This document shows positions 46,791-57,855 of a stretch of DNA of 64,000 bases, piece by piece. The notes under the pieces were generated by a model. The model worked only from the letters and a program-made list of their open reading frames with translations. It was not told the DNA's origin and made no database searches. Source of the DNA: Liriodendron chinense (lineage: Eukaryota > Streptophyta > Magnoliopsida > Magnoliales > Magnoliaceae); contig ML058577.1 of the NCBI GenBank assembly GCA_003013855.2, positions 1,116,001-1,180,000 of the forward strand. Direction: 5' to 3'. A program made the translations under genes and the position numbers. Within the stretch, counting starts at the first letter, position 1. Each line of letters begins with the position of its first letter.

Positions 46791-47260
46791 TCAGCACTAA
46801 ATTATAAATATATACCTCATCCAGGATTATAGTGCTGGCCATTACAGAAAGAGGGTTGAGTCTTAGAAACTCTTAATGCAGTCCAGTCTTAAGGACAAGT
46901 GTTTAAAAGTAACAGAGACACTGGAAGGACTTCACCTATATGAACGTAGAGGTGGTGCCACCTCTCATGATAATGAGAGTTTTCTCGGGATCGTTCATGA
47001 AACGGGATAAGCACAAGGTCATTAAATGTACTGAACAAGAATTGTGGGAACTCAAATAACACTTAGAAAGTATGTGTGTGGTATTTCCAGTCCTGTTATC
47101 TAAAAATAACTGGTTCAAAGCTGCGGCTACCAGTAATTTCGATAGGCCTTTGAAATACTTACACTAAGGAAGGATTCAAATCGAAAGATATCTTTCTTTA
47201 TGCATATAATCTTTTATACTCTAGCAGACATCGTTTTTTCCTATTTTAAATTATTTCAAA
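46791..47260 (+). other. Copia 3' untranslated leader to the polypurine tract
   Basis: Non-coding element interior between the end of pol and the polypurine tract; nothing else recognised. Confidence 0.6.
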
Positions 47261-47273
47261 ACAAGTGGGGGAT

Positions 47274-48414
47274 TGTTGAAAAAGTTTGTTTGAAAACAAT
47301 TTTAAAAGTAAAAAATATTGTTTTGGTTTTTGTCCCATATCGGATGGGAGAAAGGATTTTTACCTCTTTATAAGTAGGGTGTTGTGCACCTTACTTATTT
47401 ATGGTGGAAGAGAGGGAGTATGGTGGCTTGCATGTTCCAGTGTGAAGCATTGGAACACCGGACACGGGCTCGAGCACGAGCACGGGCACGGGCTTGGGCT
47501 CGATGCGAGGGCGTGGGCACGTGAGGCAGTGTGGCTGTAGAGGCGCTAGTGGCACACTTGGCACTTCAGTACATGCGCATCGTGTCGCAGATGGGTCGCG
47601 ACCTCGCGGACCGGAGCGAGACTGGTGCAATAGAGGCTAGGTAGTAAGTCAGGTGGCTAGGTTTGGAACAAAGGAGGTGCTATGGGTGGGAGGTCTGACA
47701 GAGAGACCTCTCGTACTTTTTATAGAGAGTTGTAGGGCTAATTAGAGGGACCTGTGTAACTGTTCATGCAGTAATAGTCTAGACCATGCAATAACAGCTG
47801 CATGTGCCTAGCCCAACAGTCAGAAACGGCTAGCCATTGAGTCTAAACAGCCAGCATGCAGGTGTGTAACTCCCACATGCACAACAGTCAGAAACTGCCA
47901 TAAACGACTAGTTTTTTCACAACAGCCAGAAAACGGCTAGTGTCATTATGGCTCTGGACCAAAACTACCAGCCACCTTTGCCTATATAAACCAGGCAGGT
48001 CTGTTTCATTCCAACACAACAACAGCAATCACAACCATCTCTACTGAACCAACACCCATCTGAGTCCATTAGCCTCTCGGTTTGGTTGATAAAACCAAGC
48101 CACTTAGACTAGCGGAGTGGTCTGCTGCTGCAAGAAGAAGATCGCCATTCCTTTTCTCTCTTTCTTTTCTTCATCTGCCAGACTGTGTTACTGAGTTTCA
48201 CAGTGGTTCCTTCATTTCTTACTGAACGCAGAACCACATAAGGCTCGTCGTATCCTATAAGCAATCCGCCTGCAACCTATCAGCAGACTCAAAATTATAT
48301 TGAGTAGGGGCGAATTACGCTTTAAGGACAGCGTGGTTTTTACGTGCTTCAGCCTATCCTTATTTCTCGGTTTTTCTAAATTAATTTATTTTCTAAGATC
48401 AGAAATTCTCAACA
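47274..48414 (+). repeat. Copia 3' LTR
   Basis: 1141 bp, with the same ends as the 5' LTR and TATATAAA at about 47983-47990. It is longer mainly because of a block near 47525-47630 absent from the 5' copy. Confidence 0.9.
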
Positions 48415-49835
48415 ATTCCACTTGCTATCAAAACAGGTACTCTATTTTTAAAATTCTATTTTCTACGGTGACCATGAAAATTATAATTGAATAATCATTA
48501 TATTATCCACGTAATCTAAATGAAATCAACATATTCAAATGCACCCTACACTGAAGTTAAACATTCCTGTGAAGAATCATCGAAAGAGGAAGGTATGAGA
48601 TAAAGTTTCATTTTATGAGGGAAGCATCAAATTTTCCATTAGATTTTTTATTTTTATTTGTTTTTGTTTTGTTTTTTTAAAGTTGCATATGGCAGTGTGG
48701 CAGAAAGCCAAATGGTAAATTCATCTATTTAACTATGGTCAATATAATTAGTTGCCCCACCGGATTCTTACTGGGACCCTTCAAATGGATGGCCTGGATG
48801 TTACATTTGTTTGCACATTGGTGCTAGCCCATGTGATTGCATATGGATTAACTTGTAGATGCGTGTGGGCTTAGCAAAGCTCTTTTAATCCTTATCCCAT
48901 CGTCAAGAGTCTCTTTCACACATTCAACCAACCGCTCAGAGGTGACAGATGGCAACAATCAATGACTAAATGCTTTCTAGTATTATCAACATGAATCATC
49001 CAATTCCTTAGCCTATTGATTAGATTGTTAGGATCATCCATCTGAAGTGTCTTTTCCAAGGGAAGGGCAATCAAATATATTTGAACGCATGATGGATGGT
49101 TCAAATTGTGATTGGAATACCATTTGTAACATAATTTTATGGACCGTCCATTTCCCTAAGCATTGATTGAATGGTAAGGATCATTTGACCAAAATGATTA
49201 TTTGAGAGAGATTGCAACCAAATGTAGGACTCAATGGATTTTTAGAACAATGATCAGACCATTTGTAGTATCATTAAAATGGACAATTGTACAAAAATGA
49301 TTCTTTAAGAGGATGAACAATGAGGGTAGGACAACATGATGGATGGTCTAGATTAATTAGCATACCTCTTGTAGTATAATTAATATGGTTTTTTGTGGGG
49401 GATGAGCAATGAAAGGTGGGACCCATATGATAGATGTTCTCTAACAAAGATCCTATAATCAAAATAGAGTACCCATTTGCCTAACCATTGGTTGGATGGT
49501 TAGAATTATGTGAATAGAGGGATGTTTTCTTACGAGGATGGGCAATCTTTTAAAAAGGTGGGATGCACAAACTGAAAGGAGAGGACGCAATTCAAATCAA
49601 GGACAATACAATTCAAACAGCCATGGCCAGGACCACATGGATCTGGCAAGTGAAGTGAGATGAGAGGATGGGTTTAAGAGGAATTGCATCGCAGCACACA
49701 GCTATAAACCTTGGCAGGTGGGTCCCACCGGATGCATGCCCTGGCCCAAACATATGGCCGACGGTCGATTAATACTCTACACCGGGTTTCACATGAACAG
49801 ATGATGTGCCAGATTTGAGTACAGAGTAAACGCTG
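48415..49835. other. No gene; primer-site-like start
   Basis: The first bases after the 3' LTR (48420-48437, ACTTGCTATCAAAACAGG) resemble the copia primer site TTGGTATCAGAGCAGG. The rest is AT-rich sequence with short degenerate repeats such as 'GGTTGGATGGTTAGAAT' and no coding frame. Confidence 0.45.
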
Positions 49836-50410
49836 CGGGGCCCACTTTGATGTATGTGTCTTATCCATGCCGTCCATCCATTTTAGGATCTCATTTTATG
49901 GCACGGACAGTCAAGTGGACCATACCAAAGGAAACAGTGTGATTGCATGCTAATGGTGCGGATTAGTGCAGCCCGGACTCACTCATCGTGCGGCCGGACT
50001 GTATAGCCACGTTGACGTATGTATTGTAAATCAACCCTGTCCATCTATTTTTTCCAGCTCTTTTTCTTCTTCTTTTTTTTATTTTTTGGTTTATCATGAG
50101 CCTAAAAATGAAGGAGATCCAATTTTAGTGGATCGCAATATAGGAAATAATGATGATTGAATGCCTACCTTTAAAAACTTCCTAGTCCCACCGCAACATT
50201 GATTCAACTGCAAAACTTGTCGATGATATCATATAGAAGTGGATGAAGGAAAAACCCACAAGATGTTTTTAATGGTCTATCACCAATGCTTTCGTGGTGT
50301 GGTCTACCTAAGATTTGGATTTGCTTCAATTTTTTGCTCGTGCCCTAAGATGATCTAGAAAATGGATGAATGAGATGGATATACAATCCATACATCAAGA
50401 TGAGCCCCAT
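49836..50410. mobile_element. Fold-back copies (partial plus complete)
   Basis: 49836-49960 is a left-arm fragment ('GGGGCCCACTTTGATGTATG', 'CCGTCCATCCATTTTAGG'). 50010-50410 has both arms: 'GTTGACGTATGTATTGTAAA' mirrored by 'ACAATCCATACATCAAGATG'. Confidence 0.55.
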
Positions 50411-52260
50411 GGTTAGGGCTTCACCGTTTGGGTAAGGCTAGGCAGCACCTACTCCACTTCCTAGATTTTAGAGTGGGGAATGTTCAAGGGGAGCGGATTT
50501 GATATGACCCTTATTGTGGGGCCTACCTTGATGTATTTATTCTCTATTTACGTTGTTCATCAATTTTTCTGTATCATTTTATAACATGAGTCTATAAACA
50601 CCCCAAGCTAATAAGCTGATTAAGGTGGATGGGAACTCAAACCTTAATCCATACCATAAATTAGACCCTAACCCTAATGCAAACCTCAATCCAAACCTTA
50701 AGTCAAACCCAGTCAATTCAATCAACCCAATCAACCTAAAATCAAGTCCAAACTCAATTTAGGCCCATTTAAAGCTCAAACTTAGGCCCATTAGTACTTA
50801 GGATCATAATAAAGCAAAACCGAGTGAACATGGGGCAATACAACACCCCAAGAGCACCCCTGCAAAATTTGGAGGCAATCCATGATCCTAGCGACGACCA
50901 GGGTGTCACTGGCCACGTGGCAACTCGATTCCTTGTCTTGACAAGGAGCCCCCACATATGTTGGGGAACTCACCTACCAAAGTAGGTAGCCACATGTGTC
51001 TCCAGCGGCGCCCAGGCCGCCGTCGGCAAAGTGGTAGACTTCCTTCCTAGCAAAGGAGGCCCAACATGGGTGACGTTCTCCTTTTGCAAGCTCCAATGGT
51101 GTGCCAAAGTAAAAAGACTTCGATGCTCTTCCCTTGCACCTAAAATTAGGTTCCATGCCACCCAATTCAATTGATAAGATTCCACCATATGGCCATCTCA
51201 AATCCAAGCCTTTGAAGCCCTTTAACCTTAGAATTTTCAGTAATTACCAAAAAATCAACCCACAAGGCTATAAATAATCCTATCTCCCTCATTTCTAATC
51301 ATCCACAATTCAGCAAGAGTTCCCCACACACACCGTTAACCAAGGAGAAGTGAGAGTAACAGGGGAAAGTCCAACCCAGGTCTAGCCTAATCCAGCCAAA
51401 TCCCTAGCTTCCTGAGCAAACCAAGTGCCAATCAAAGCCACTCAAGCTAATCCAAAAACTTGGATTGACCGACTATTCCGCTCAACAAGTAAGTGAGTCA
51501 GGATATATTTATCTAGTCCAAGACACTGCTTGGCAACGATGGTGCATTAAACACAGCATATTACATACACTGCATACATCTGTGTGCAAGAATTAATCTC
51601 AATCATCAAGAATTTGTCTGATTCTATGAAGTAGAGATCGTACATTTGTACGGACAGGGTAGGTGACTAACACCTTCCTTTTTTTGTAACTATGATTCCT
51701 CACATAAATGTTTTTAGGATTGAGAACCTTCAGGTCCTCCTTCCTAAAAGTTTCTACAAGGGTCTAGCTGGCTGTGGAATTGAAGTAACTGGCTAGTGGC
51801 ATCTCTAGTCTAAATCATATCCTCTCAAACATACTCGCCCAAGGCCGTTGAAAAAGGCACCCATGGAATCACTATTCAGTTCTGTCACCCCTATTTTCCC
51901 GAGCATACATAGAGTCCAAAGACACCTATAGAAGTTTTTTTTATCAAGCTGAAATTTCTTTTCTTTTTTCATTTGTTTAGGTTAATGTAACCTTATCAAC
52001 AAATTGGATGGCAAATAAACATTACGATGCACCCTAGGGAGTTTTTTATGGTAGGTAGATTGGATGGCAAATAAACATTATAGTGCATCCTAAGAAGTTT
52101 TTAATGGTAGGAAAATTAGATGACAAATAAACATTACAATGTGCCTAAGGAAGTTTTTAATGGTAGGGTGTTCAATCACCATAGCTTCCTATAATATTTT
52201 TGTGCTCATTCCCCTAAAATGATATGGAAAAATAGATAGACAACATGGAAATGAATATGG
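50411..52260. other. No supported gene
   Basis: 50515-50600 is a fold-back left-arm fragment. 50640-50760 has degenerate 'CAAACCTTAA' type repeats. 51960-52200 has three direct copies of 'TTGGATG(G)CAAATAAACATTA ... AAGTTTTTAATGGTAGG'. No coding frame is recognised. Confidence 0.45.
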
Positions 52261-52276
52261 ATCATTTGCTCTGCCT

Positions 52277-52354
52277 CAATAGGATTTTCCTGTTTGCCTA
52301 CGTTGGATTGGTCCAGCTCATCACACATCAACACTGACTGCATTAAAATGCAAC
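52277..52354. repeat. Left arm of a palindrome split by the gypsy insertion
   Basis: 'GCCTCAATAGGATTTTCC', 'TGTTTGCC' and 'GATTGGTCCAGCTCA' are the inverse of 61090-61150 on the other side of the gypsy element. Confidence 0.75.
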
Positions 52355-52359
52355 AGTGC
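52355..52359. repeat. Target duplication AGTGC (left of gypsy)
   Basis: Perfect match to 61079-61083. Confidence 0.9.
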
Positions 52360-52582
52360 TGTTAACGTCAGATTCTGTAACAGGATCCTCCGGTCGTTCA
52401 CCTTCTCTCCAACAGGGATTTCCTCCGCCAGACCTGTAAAGAGACAGAAAGCAACTAAGGGTGGCTGATGTCCAGCCGTTAGCCGTCCGATGCTTAAGTC
52501 AGGCAAAGCAAGAAGAATAGCCGAGCAAAGCGAGACCAGGGATTGAATATTGTGTGTACCTTTCTCTTAATGGAGTCATCCC

Positions 52583-52590
52583 TTTATATA
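52583..52590 (-). promoter_or_regulatory. TATA box of the 3' LTR
   Basis: Minus-strand TATATAAA in CTATATAAAGGG. It sits about 240 bp downstream of the captured fragment, placing that fragment in U3. Confidence 0.7.
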
Positions 52591-52793
52591 GATCTGAAGC
52601 GATCCAATCTGTTACGTAAGATATCGAGACCCCGCTGATTTCATGTACGATATGGGATCCCGCTGATTTCGTGGGATAAGATCCTTATCCTTAGAGACGA
52701 GATCTAACCCAATTACTTATTTTGGCAATCACGTTCCTTGATATCGATCCCTTGAGATTCGGAACCACAAGAGAAGATAAGCCCAAAATCGAC

Positions 52794-53060
52794 TTATACA
52801 GGCTGCTGGTAGGCGTGGTAGTAGCGCTGATTGCTCATGTATAGCTGGAAGCCGTAGTTGGAGTCATAACCGGCGAAAAGGAAGGAGACGCCGAAGGAGC
52901 GGAGACCACTAAACTGGGTGTAGCCCTGCTTGGTGTCACAGAGGGATTGGACAAGCTGCTCGACGGGAATCGGGTGCTGGTACTGAAGGCAAAGGGGTAT
53001 CGCCACAGAAAAAGCTGTTCGTATGTTGGAATAAGGTCGCGAGTCCAAGTGCTCGTTCAT
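52794..53060 (-). pseudogene. PAC1: Captured 20S proteasome alpha-4 (PAC1/PSMA4) fragment in the 3' LTR
   Basis: This 88-codon open frame contains, at residues ~26-77 (52985-52830), a clear match to the plant proteasome alpha-4 subunit: PIPVEQLVQSLCDTKQGYTQ, then F-x-GLR-x-FGVSFLFAG-x-D, then YGFQLYMS. In the family the intervening residues are usually Gly, Pro and Trp (FGGLRPFGVSFLFAGWD), here Ser, Ser and Tyr. The segment corresponds to roughly residues 100-150 of the ~250-aa subunit, so neither the N-terminal gate nor the C-terminus is present. The flanking residues (1-25 and 78-88) do not match the subunit. The piece is intron-free and GC-richer than the rest of the LTR. It lies in U3. 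Whether it is translated is unknown; a functional subunit is impossible. Confidence 0.82.
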
Positions 53061-53198
53061 TCAGATATAACACTTTTCAATGACTTGTGAGAAGGTCTGC
53101 TCGCAGATCAAGAAGAGAATCTCTGCTTTACTTTATCTGACTATCGGCTATGGGAGCTCGAGGCCTTGCGAATAGGTGCTCCGTATTTACCCATCCTG

Positions 53199-53345
53199 CG
53201 ACTCTCGAACAGCTTATCTCGAGAGTCGAGTGGGCGTCCCGCACTTACCCAATTTTGCGACTCTCGAGCATATGATCTCGAGAGTCGAATGGGCGTTCCG
53301 TATTTACTGGATCTGCGACTCTCGCTCAGATGATCTCGAGAGTCG
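53199..53345. repeat. Three tandem hairpins in the 3' LTR U3
   Basis: Stems CGACTCTCGA ... TCTCGAGAGTCG lie at 53199-53228, 53258-53287 and 53316-53345, with a spacing of 58-59 bp. The loops differ, so selection or copying of the stems is suggested. The same array is in the other LTR. Confidence 0.88.
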
Positions 53346-53401
53346 GATGGGCGGCCACGTAAAATCAGCTAAGTTGGATCTCCATCATTTTGCCTATAAC
53401 A

Positions 53402-54482
53402 GATGCCCCCCAAGTCCTTACCGCCAAGAATTCTTAAGGGAAGGACTTAGCTCACTATCACACGTAACCACCCGCCGCCTTCATCGAGAACGGAACCATA
53501 CATGATGGGCTGGAATTAATGAGCGTCAGCTTTCCGCAACCTTTCCGCAGACAGAAAATGAAGGGGCGCTTGCCACGTGTCATGGGAGTTAATGGGCGTG
53601 CCTGCTCAACTGCTGCGCCGAAGGAGGGGCTGCCACGTATCACCAGATGCGGCGGAATGATTGCCTATAAATGTACGGAGTCCGCCATTTCTCCGGTTTT
53701 CTACAGAAGCTCTTCGAAGGGAATTTGCAACTTTTTCATTCTTCTTCCTTCGGTGCTCCTTTCCTTCTTTCTCTCTTTCCTGGGTACAGGCTTTTTTCTT
53801 TTCTCCTGTACTCGCGAGCAGATATTTTGTAAACATTTATCATTAATGAAAAATTATTTTTGAAAGTGGTGTTCTTTGTTTACTTTCTTTCCTTTGTGCA
53901 CTGAATGCCTTCTTGTTGCAATGAGTTATGCTCAACCCGGGGGGGGGGGGGGTCGTAGCGACCATGCCCTCGTGGAGAGAGACTGATTGAGATGTAATGT
54001 GCTCAATCCGGGGGGTCGTGACGACCATACCCTCGTAGAGATAGACTGATCTATCGATTGAGAGATGTAATGTGCTCAATCCGGGGGGTCGTGACGACCA
54101 TACCCTCGTAGAGATAGACTGATCTATCGATTGAGAGATGTAATGTGCTCAATCCGGGGGGTCGTGACGACCATACCCTCGTAGAGATAGATCGATCTAT
54201 CGATTGAGAGATGTAATGTGCTCAATCCGGGGGGTCATGACGACCATACCCTCGTAGAGATAGACTGATCTATCGATTGAGACTCCAAGTTTACCAAGGG
54301 TAGGTCATCCATAAAATGGAAATGCGACCATCCTAGGTGATTTTAACCCTACCAAAGGTAGGCAATTGGCCAAGGGATTGTATGCATCCTCTTCAGGGCT
54401 ATTCAGGTCCAAGTAAATGGAATAGCGACCAAAAGATATCTTACACTTTATTCATAAAATGTTGTTATGAACTACATCGAAT
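53402..54482 (+). other. Gypsy 3' non-coding region with an antisense promoter-like block
   Basis: Between pol and the 3' LTR the plus strand (antisense to the element) has a G-box GCCACGTGTCA (53572-53582), a related GCCACGTATCA (53631-53641), a TATA-like CTATAAATG at 53665-53673, and then a pyrimidine-rich leader-like stretch. No long frame follows. Tat-lineage elements often carry an antisense gene here (family knowledge), so this may be the remains of such a gene's promoter. A 73-bp repeat array follows. Confidence 0.5.
53930..54285 (+). repeat. 73-bp tandem array, five units
   Basis: Units begin 'GCTCAATCCGGGGGGTCG' at 54001, 54074, 54147 and 54220, with a diverged first unit at 53930 holding a 13-G run. 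Each contains the palindrome-like GGTCGTGACGACC and 'GATCTATCGATTGAGAGATG'. Confidence 0.92.
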
Positions 54483-55511
54483 CTAGGGGTAATATTGTAG
54501 CAAATGCTCCACGTGCCAAGGGCGACGTACGGGCTTTCCCTGCATGTCTTCAAGGTAATAGGTACCGGGTCGCACAATCTTAATAACCCGATAAGGGCCT
54601 TCCCAATTTGGATCCAGCGAACGAGCGGGAACCCCGAGTCTTTGCCTTAAGACCAAATCTCCGAGCTGGAAGGACCTAGGCCGAACTTTAGCATTTTGAT
54701 AGTGAGCAATACGTTGTTGATATGCGACCGCTCGTAATTGGGAGGTATTTCTTCGTTCTTCCAAGAGGTCGAGATGAAGTCGAAGATCTTCCTAATTACC
54801 TGTGGGTTCATACTGTTCGATCCGATACGAGGGCACTTGAATTTCCACTGGTACTACCGCATCGACACCAAATGCTAAGGAAAAAGGGGTCTCACCCATT
54901 GATGTACGAGTTGTAGTCCTATATGCCCATAATACCTCTTGCAGAAGTTCTGGCCATTCACCTTTGCATTCACCAAGCTTGGTTTTTAAATGGTGCTTAA
55001 TGATTTTGTTCACAGCCTCGACCTGCCCATTCGCTTGAGGATGATATGGAGAAGTGCGGAGATTACGTATCTTCCATTTGTCACAAAATTCATCAAAGGT
55101 CGCGTTGTCGAACTGCGTTCCGTTGTCGGTAATTATAGTGTGAGGGAGTCCGAAACGGCATACGATATTTCTCCATATGAACTTGGTAGTTTGTTTCTCA
55201 GTAATCTTGGCTAATGGTTCTGCCTCGGCCCATTTGGTGAAGTAATCAACCGCCACAATTGCGAACTTATTTTGTCCCTTTTCCATGGGCAAGGGTCCAA
55301 TGATATCGACCCCCCACTGAGCGAAAGGCCAAGGGCTATCAACTGGAGTCATCCGTTCGGATGGTACATGAGGTATAGGTGAATATCGTTGGCACTTGTC
55401 ACATTTTTTAGAAAATTTAATTGCATCTGCTTTCATAGTGGGCCAATAATATCCTTGCCGCATCGCCTTATATGCTAGGGATCGCCCCCTGGGGTGATTA
55501 CCACATGCCCC
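54483..55511 (-). pseudogene. Gypsy integrase, two nonsense codons
   Basis: The minus strand reads the zinc-binding HHCC region (NH ... CDKC), then the catalytic triad: D in WGVDIIG, D in TDNGTQF, E in NGQVEAVNK. A C-terminal domain follows, ending WHVEHLLQYYP. An in-frame TAG at 55514-55512 separates it from the upstream RNaseH domain. An in-frame TAA at 54794-54792 cuts the C-terminal domain. The reading frame otherwise continues, so these look like point mutations. Confidence 0.92.
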
Positions 55512-56290
55512 CTAGTGTACTTCGTCTAGAACACGAAGTGCTTCTTCTGGATGAAGACACCTTAAATAAGGCAAGGAAAAGCTCTTGCGCAACAATATTC
55601 TGTCTTGCAAGGTATACCTGGCAGCTCGAAAGCGAATTTGTCTTGCAGCTTTCTTGTCCTCTGGTAGGTATCCGTCTCTGAGATACAGGATGATGGGATC
55701 CATCCAGCATGGAGATGATTGTACTGATATTACTTGCTCGAGAGTCGCTTGATCGATACTTAAGTTCTGATGATGCTCAATGGGGACCGAATGTGATAAC
55801 TCAAATTCTGGTGCAGAGGCGAGCTTTGCCAGGGAATCGGCAAGTTGGTTCTTCTCGCGAGGAATATGAATTATTTCATAACTCTTCAGTTTTGCGAGTA
55901 GAATAAGGACACGAGACTTGTATAAGGCCATCCTTTCTTCTTTGGCCTCGAATTCACCAAGAACTTGGTTGACAATGAGCTGGGAGTCGCTATGAATTAA
56001 TAGATTCTGAATTGCGAGAACAATGGCCAGTTCGAGACCAACGATCAAGGCCTCATATTCTGCTTCATTATTTGAGACGCGAGAATCGAAACGTAGAGCA
56101 TACTGGAAATGCGACCCGTCGGGAGCCACTAAAATCAGGCCCGCTCCGCTGCCAGTGGCCCGCGACGACTCGTCCACGAAGAGTGACCAAGAAGGCTGGT
56201 CGCTGGTCATGGTATTATCATCGGAGGAGTATGTGAATTCGGCGATGAAGTCAGCCACGGCCTGGCCCTTGACTGCGGTCCTGGGACAAT
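55512..56290 (-). pseudogene. Gypsy second (archaeal-like) RNaseH domain
   Basis: It contains SLFVDESSRATGSGAGLIL, NNEAEYEALIVGLELA and HSDSQLIVNQ, which give the D-E-D acidic set of an active RNaseH. It follows the degenerate first RNaseH, as in Tat elements. A frame change near 56285 disconnects it from RT. The frame then runs to the TAG at 55514-55512. Confidence 0.88.
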
Positions 56291-57855
56291 GAGATATCGT
56301 GCTCGCTGATCTTGACCGCCCATTTAGTTAAGCGTCTGGAAGTCTCAGGTTTTTGGAGGACTTGCTGTAGTGGATGATTTGTTGGTACTAGAATAGCGTG
56401 AGCTTGGAAGTATGGTCGCAGTTTTCGAGCTGCCGTGACTAAGGCTAGGGCCAGCTTCTCCATATCAGAATACCTAGTTTCTGCATCAACCATTGCTCGA
56501 CTGATATAATAAACGGGCCTTTGCACCCCGGACTCTTCTCTTATTAAAGCGGTGCTAACGGCCGTAGAGGACACAGATAAATACAGAATGAGTTGCTCAT
56601 GTGCTACAAGTTTAGATAAAATGGGGGGTGTGCTCATGTATAGCTTCAATTGTTGAAAGGCTTCCTCACATTGTGGCGTCCATTTCCAATCAGACTTGGC
56701 CGTTGCACGAAGGAGTTTGAAGAATGGTAAGCACTTGTCAGATGCTCGCGAGATGAATCTATTCAATGATGTGATGCGACCAGCTAGACGCTGGACGTCC
56801 TTCAGAGTGGTGGGGGATTTCATCTCTACCAATGCTTTTATCTTTTCAGGATTTGCCTCAATTCCGCGCTGACCAACCATGAACCCGAGAAATTTTCCTG
56901 CAGACACTCCGAATGCACATTTTTCTGGGTTCAATTTCATTTGATACCTCCTCATTAGGTCGAAGGCTTCTCGAAGATCAGAAATATGATCATCTTCTAC
57001 GGTGCTTTTCACGAGCATGTCATCGATATAAACTTCCATATTCCTACCGATTTGAGCGACGAATATTTTGTTGACGAGACGTTGATAAGTGGCCCCTGCA
57101 TTTTTAAGACCGAACGGCATTACCTGGTAGCAATATAATCCCCGATCTGTGATGAAGGCGGTATGCTGGCTATCAGGTGGATGCATCATGATCTGGTTGT
57201 AACCAGAATAAGCATCCATAAAACTGAGCAGAGCGTGTCCAGCTGTTGAATCGACCAACTGGTCAATCCGCGGTGTCGGGAAGCTATCTTTGGGGCATTC
57301 TTTGTTCAAATCTGAATAGTCGACGCACATTCTCCATTTGCCATTAGCTTTCCGGATGAGAACCACGTTCGCGACCCACTCTGGGTAGTCTACTTCTTTT
57401 ATGAAATTGACCGTGAGTAGCTTCTCGACTTCAGCTTTGATCGTCATTTGTCTTTCTGCAGTGAAGGCACATCGAAGCTGGTGTACGGGCTTATGTTTCG
57501 GATCGATATTGAGACGATGTACAATGACATTGGGGTCAATGCCTGGCATATCTTTACGAGACCAAGCGAACACGTCCTGGTATTCGGTGAGGAAACGGAC
57601 CAGATCTTCATGATGGACACTGGTTAAAGAGGATCCAATGTATACGACCTTAGACGGGTCGCCTTTAATTAAGTGAATCACCACTGTTTCTTCCCCAGGA
57701 GTTCCTGATTGGAGAGTATTCTCTCTCGGATCCAACGAAGTGTTGGTGGGAAAGTTGGGTGAACCCTGTGCTATCTCCATAACGGGTGTCGCTTGAGCCT
57801 TTTTTCGATCTTGTAGGGCTATCTGGTAGCAAGACCGTGCCTCCTGTTGACTTCC
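56251..57855 (-). pseudogene. Gypsy reverse transcriptase and first RNaseH
   Basis: The long open segment 57780-56251 holds RT motifs KANGKWRMCVDYSDLNK, SFMDAYSGYNQI, MPFGLKNAGATYQRL, and the catalytic YIDD at 57030-57019. The following RNaseH has YLSVSSTAVS where active enzymes carry an Asp, consistent with the decayed first RNaseH of Tat elements. The upstream boundary is a TGA at 57858-57856, in frame with protease. The downstream end is a two-base-type frameshift near 56285. Confidence 0.93.

Larger units (their letters stand above)
40245..48414 (+). mobile_element. Degenerate Ty1/copia LTR retrotransposon with a nested solo LTR
   Basis: LTRs at 40245-41311 and 47274-48414 begin TGTTGA and end TCAACA. 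Between them are gag, protease, integrase, RT and RNaseH in copia order, with a polypurine tract (ACAAGTGGGGGAT, 47261-47273) before the 3' LTR. The frame is interrupted by stops, a 22-bp duplication and a 1432-bp solo LTR. The LTRs differ by many substitutions and an indel block, so the insertion is old. The 5-bp flanks do not match (AGGAT versus ATTCC). A normal primer site is missing after the 5' LTR. Confidence 0.9.
52360..53401 (-). repeat. Gypsy 3' LTR (with captured proteasome fragment)
   Basis: On the minus strand it begins TGTTATAGGC and ends GTTAACA. In order from the 5' side of the LTR it holds three tandem hairpins (53345-53199), a proteasome alpha-4-like frame (53060-52794) and a TATA box (52590-52583). 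Confidence 0.95.

Noticed and set aside
53199..53345. CRISPR-like spaced repeats
   Set aside because: There are only three palindromic units inside LTRs of a plant retrotransposon. A CRISPR array is not plausible.
57401..57613. Plus-strand frames inside the gypsy element
   Set aside because: They are shadows of the minus-strand pol frame, which has all the RT motifs.
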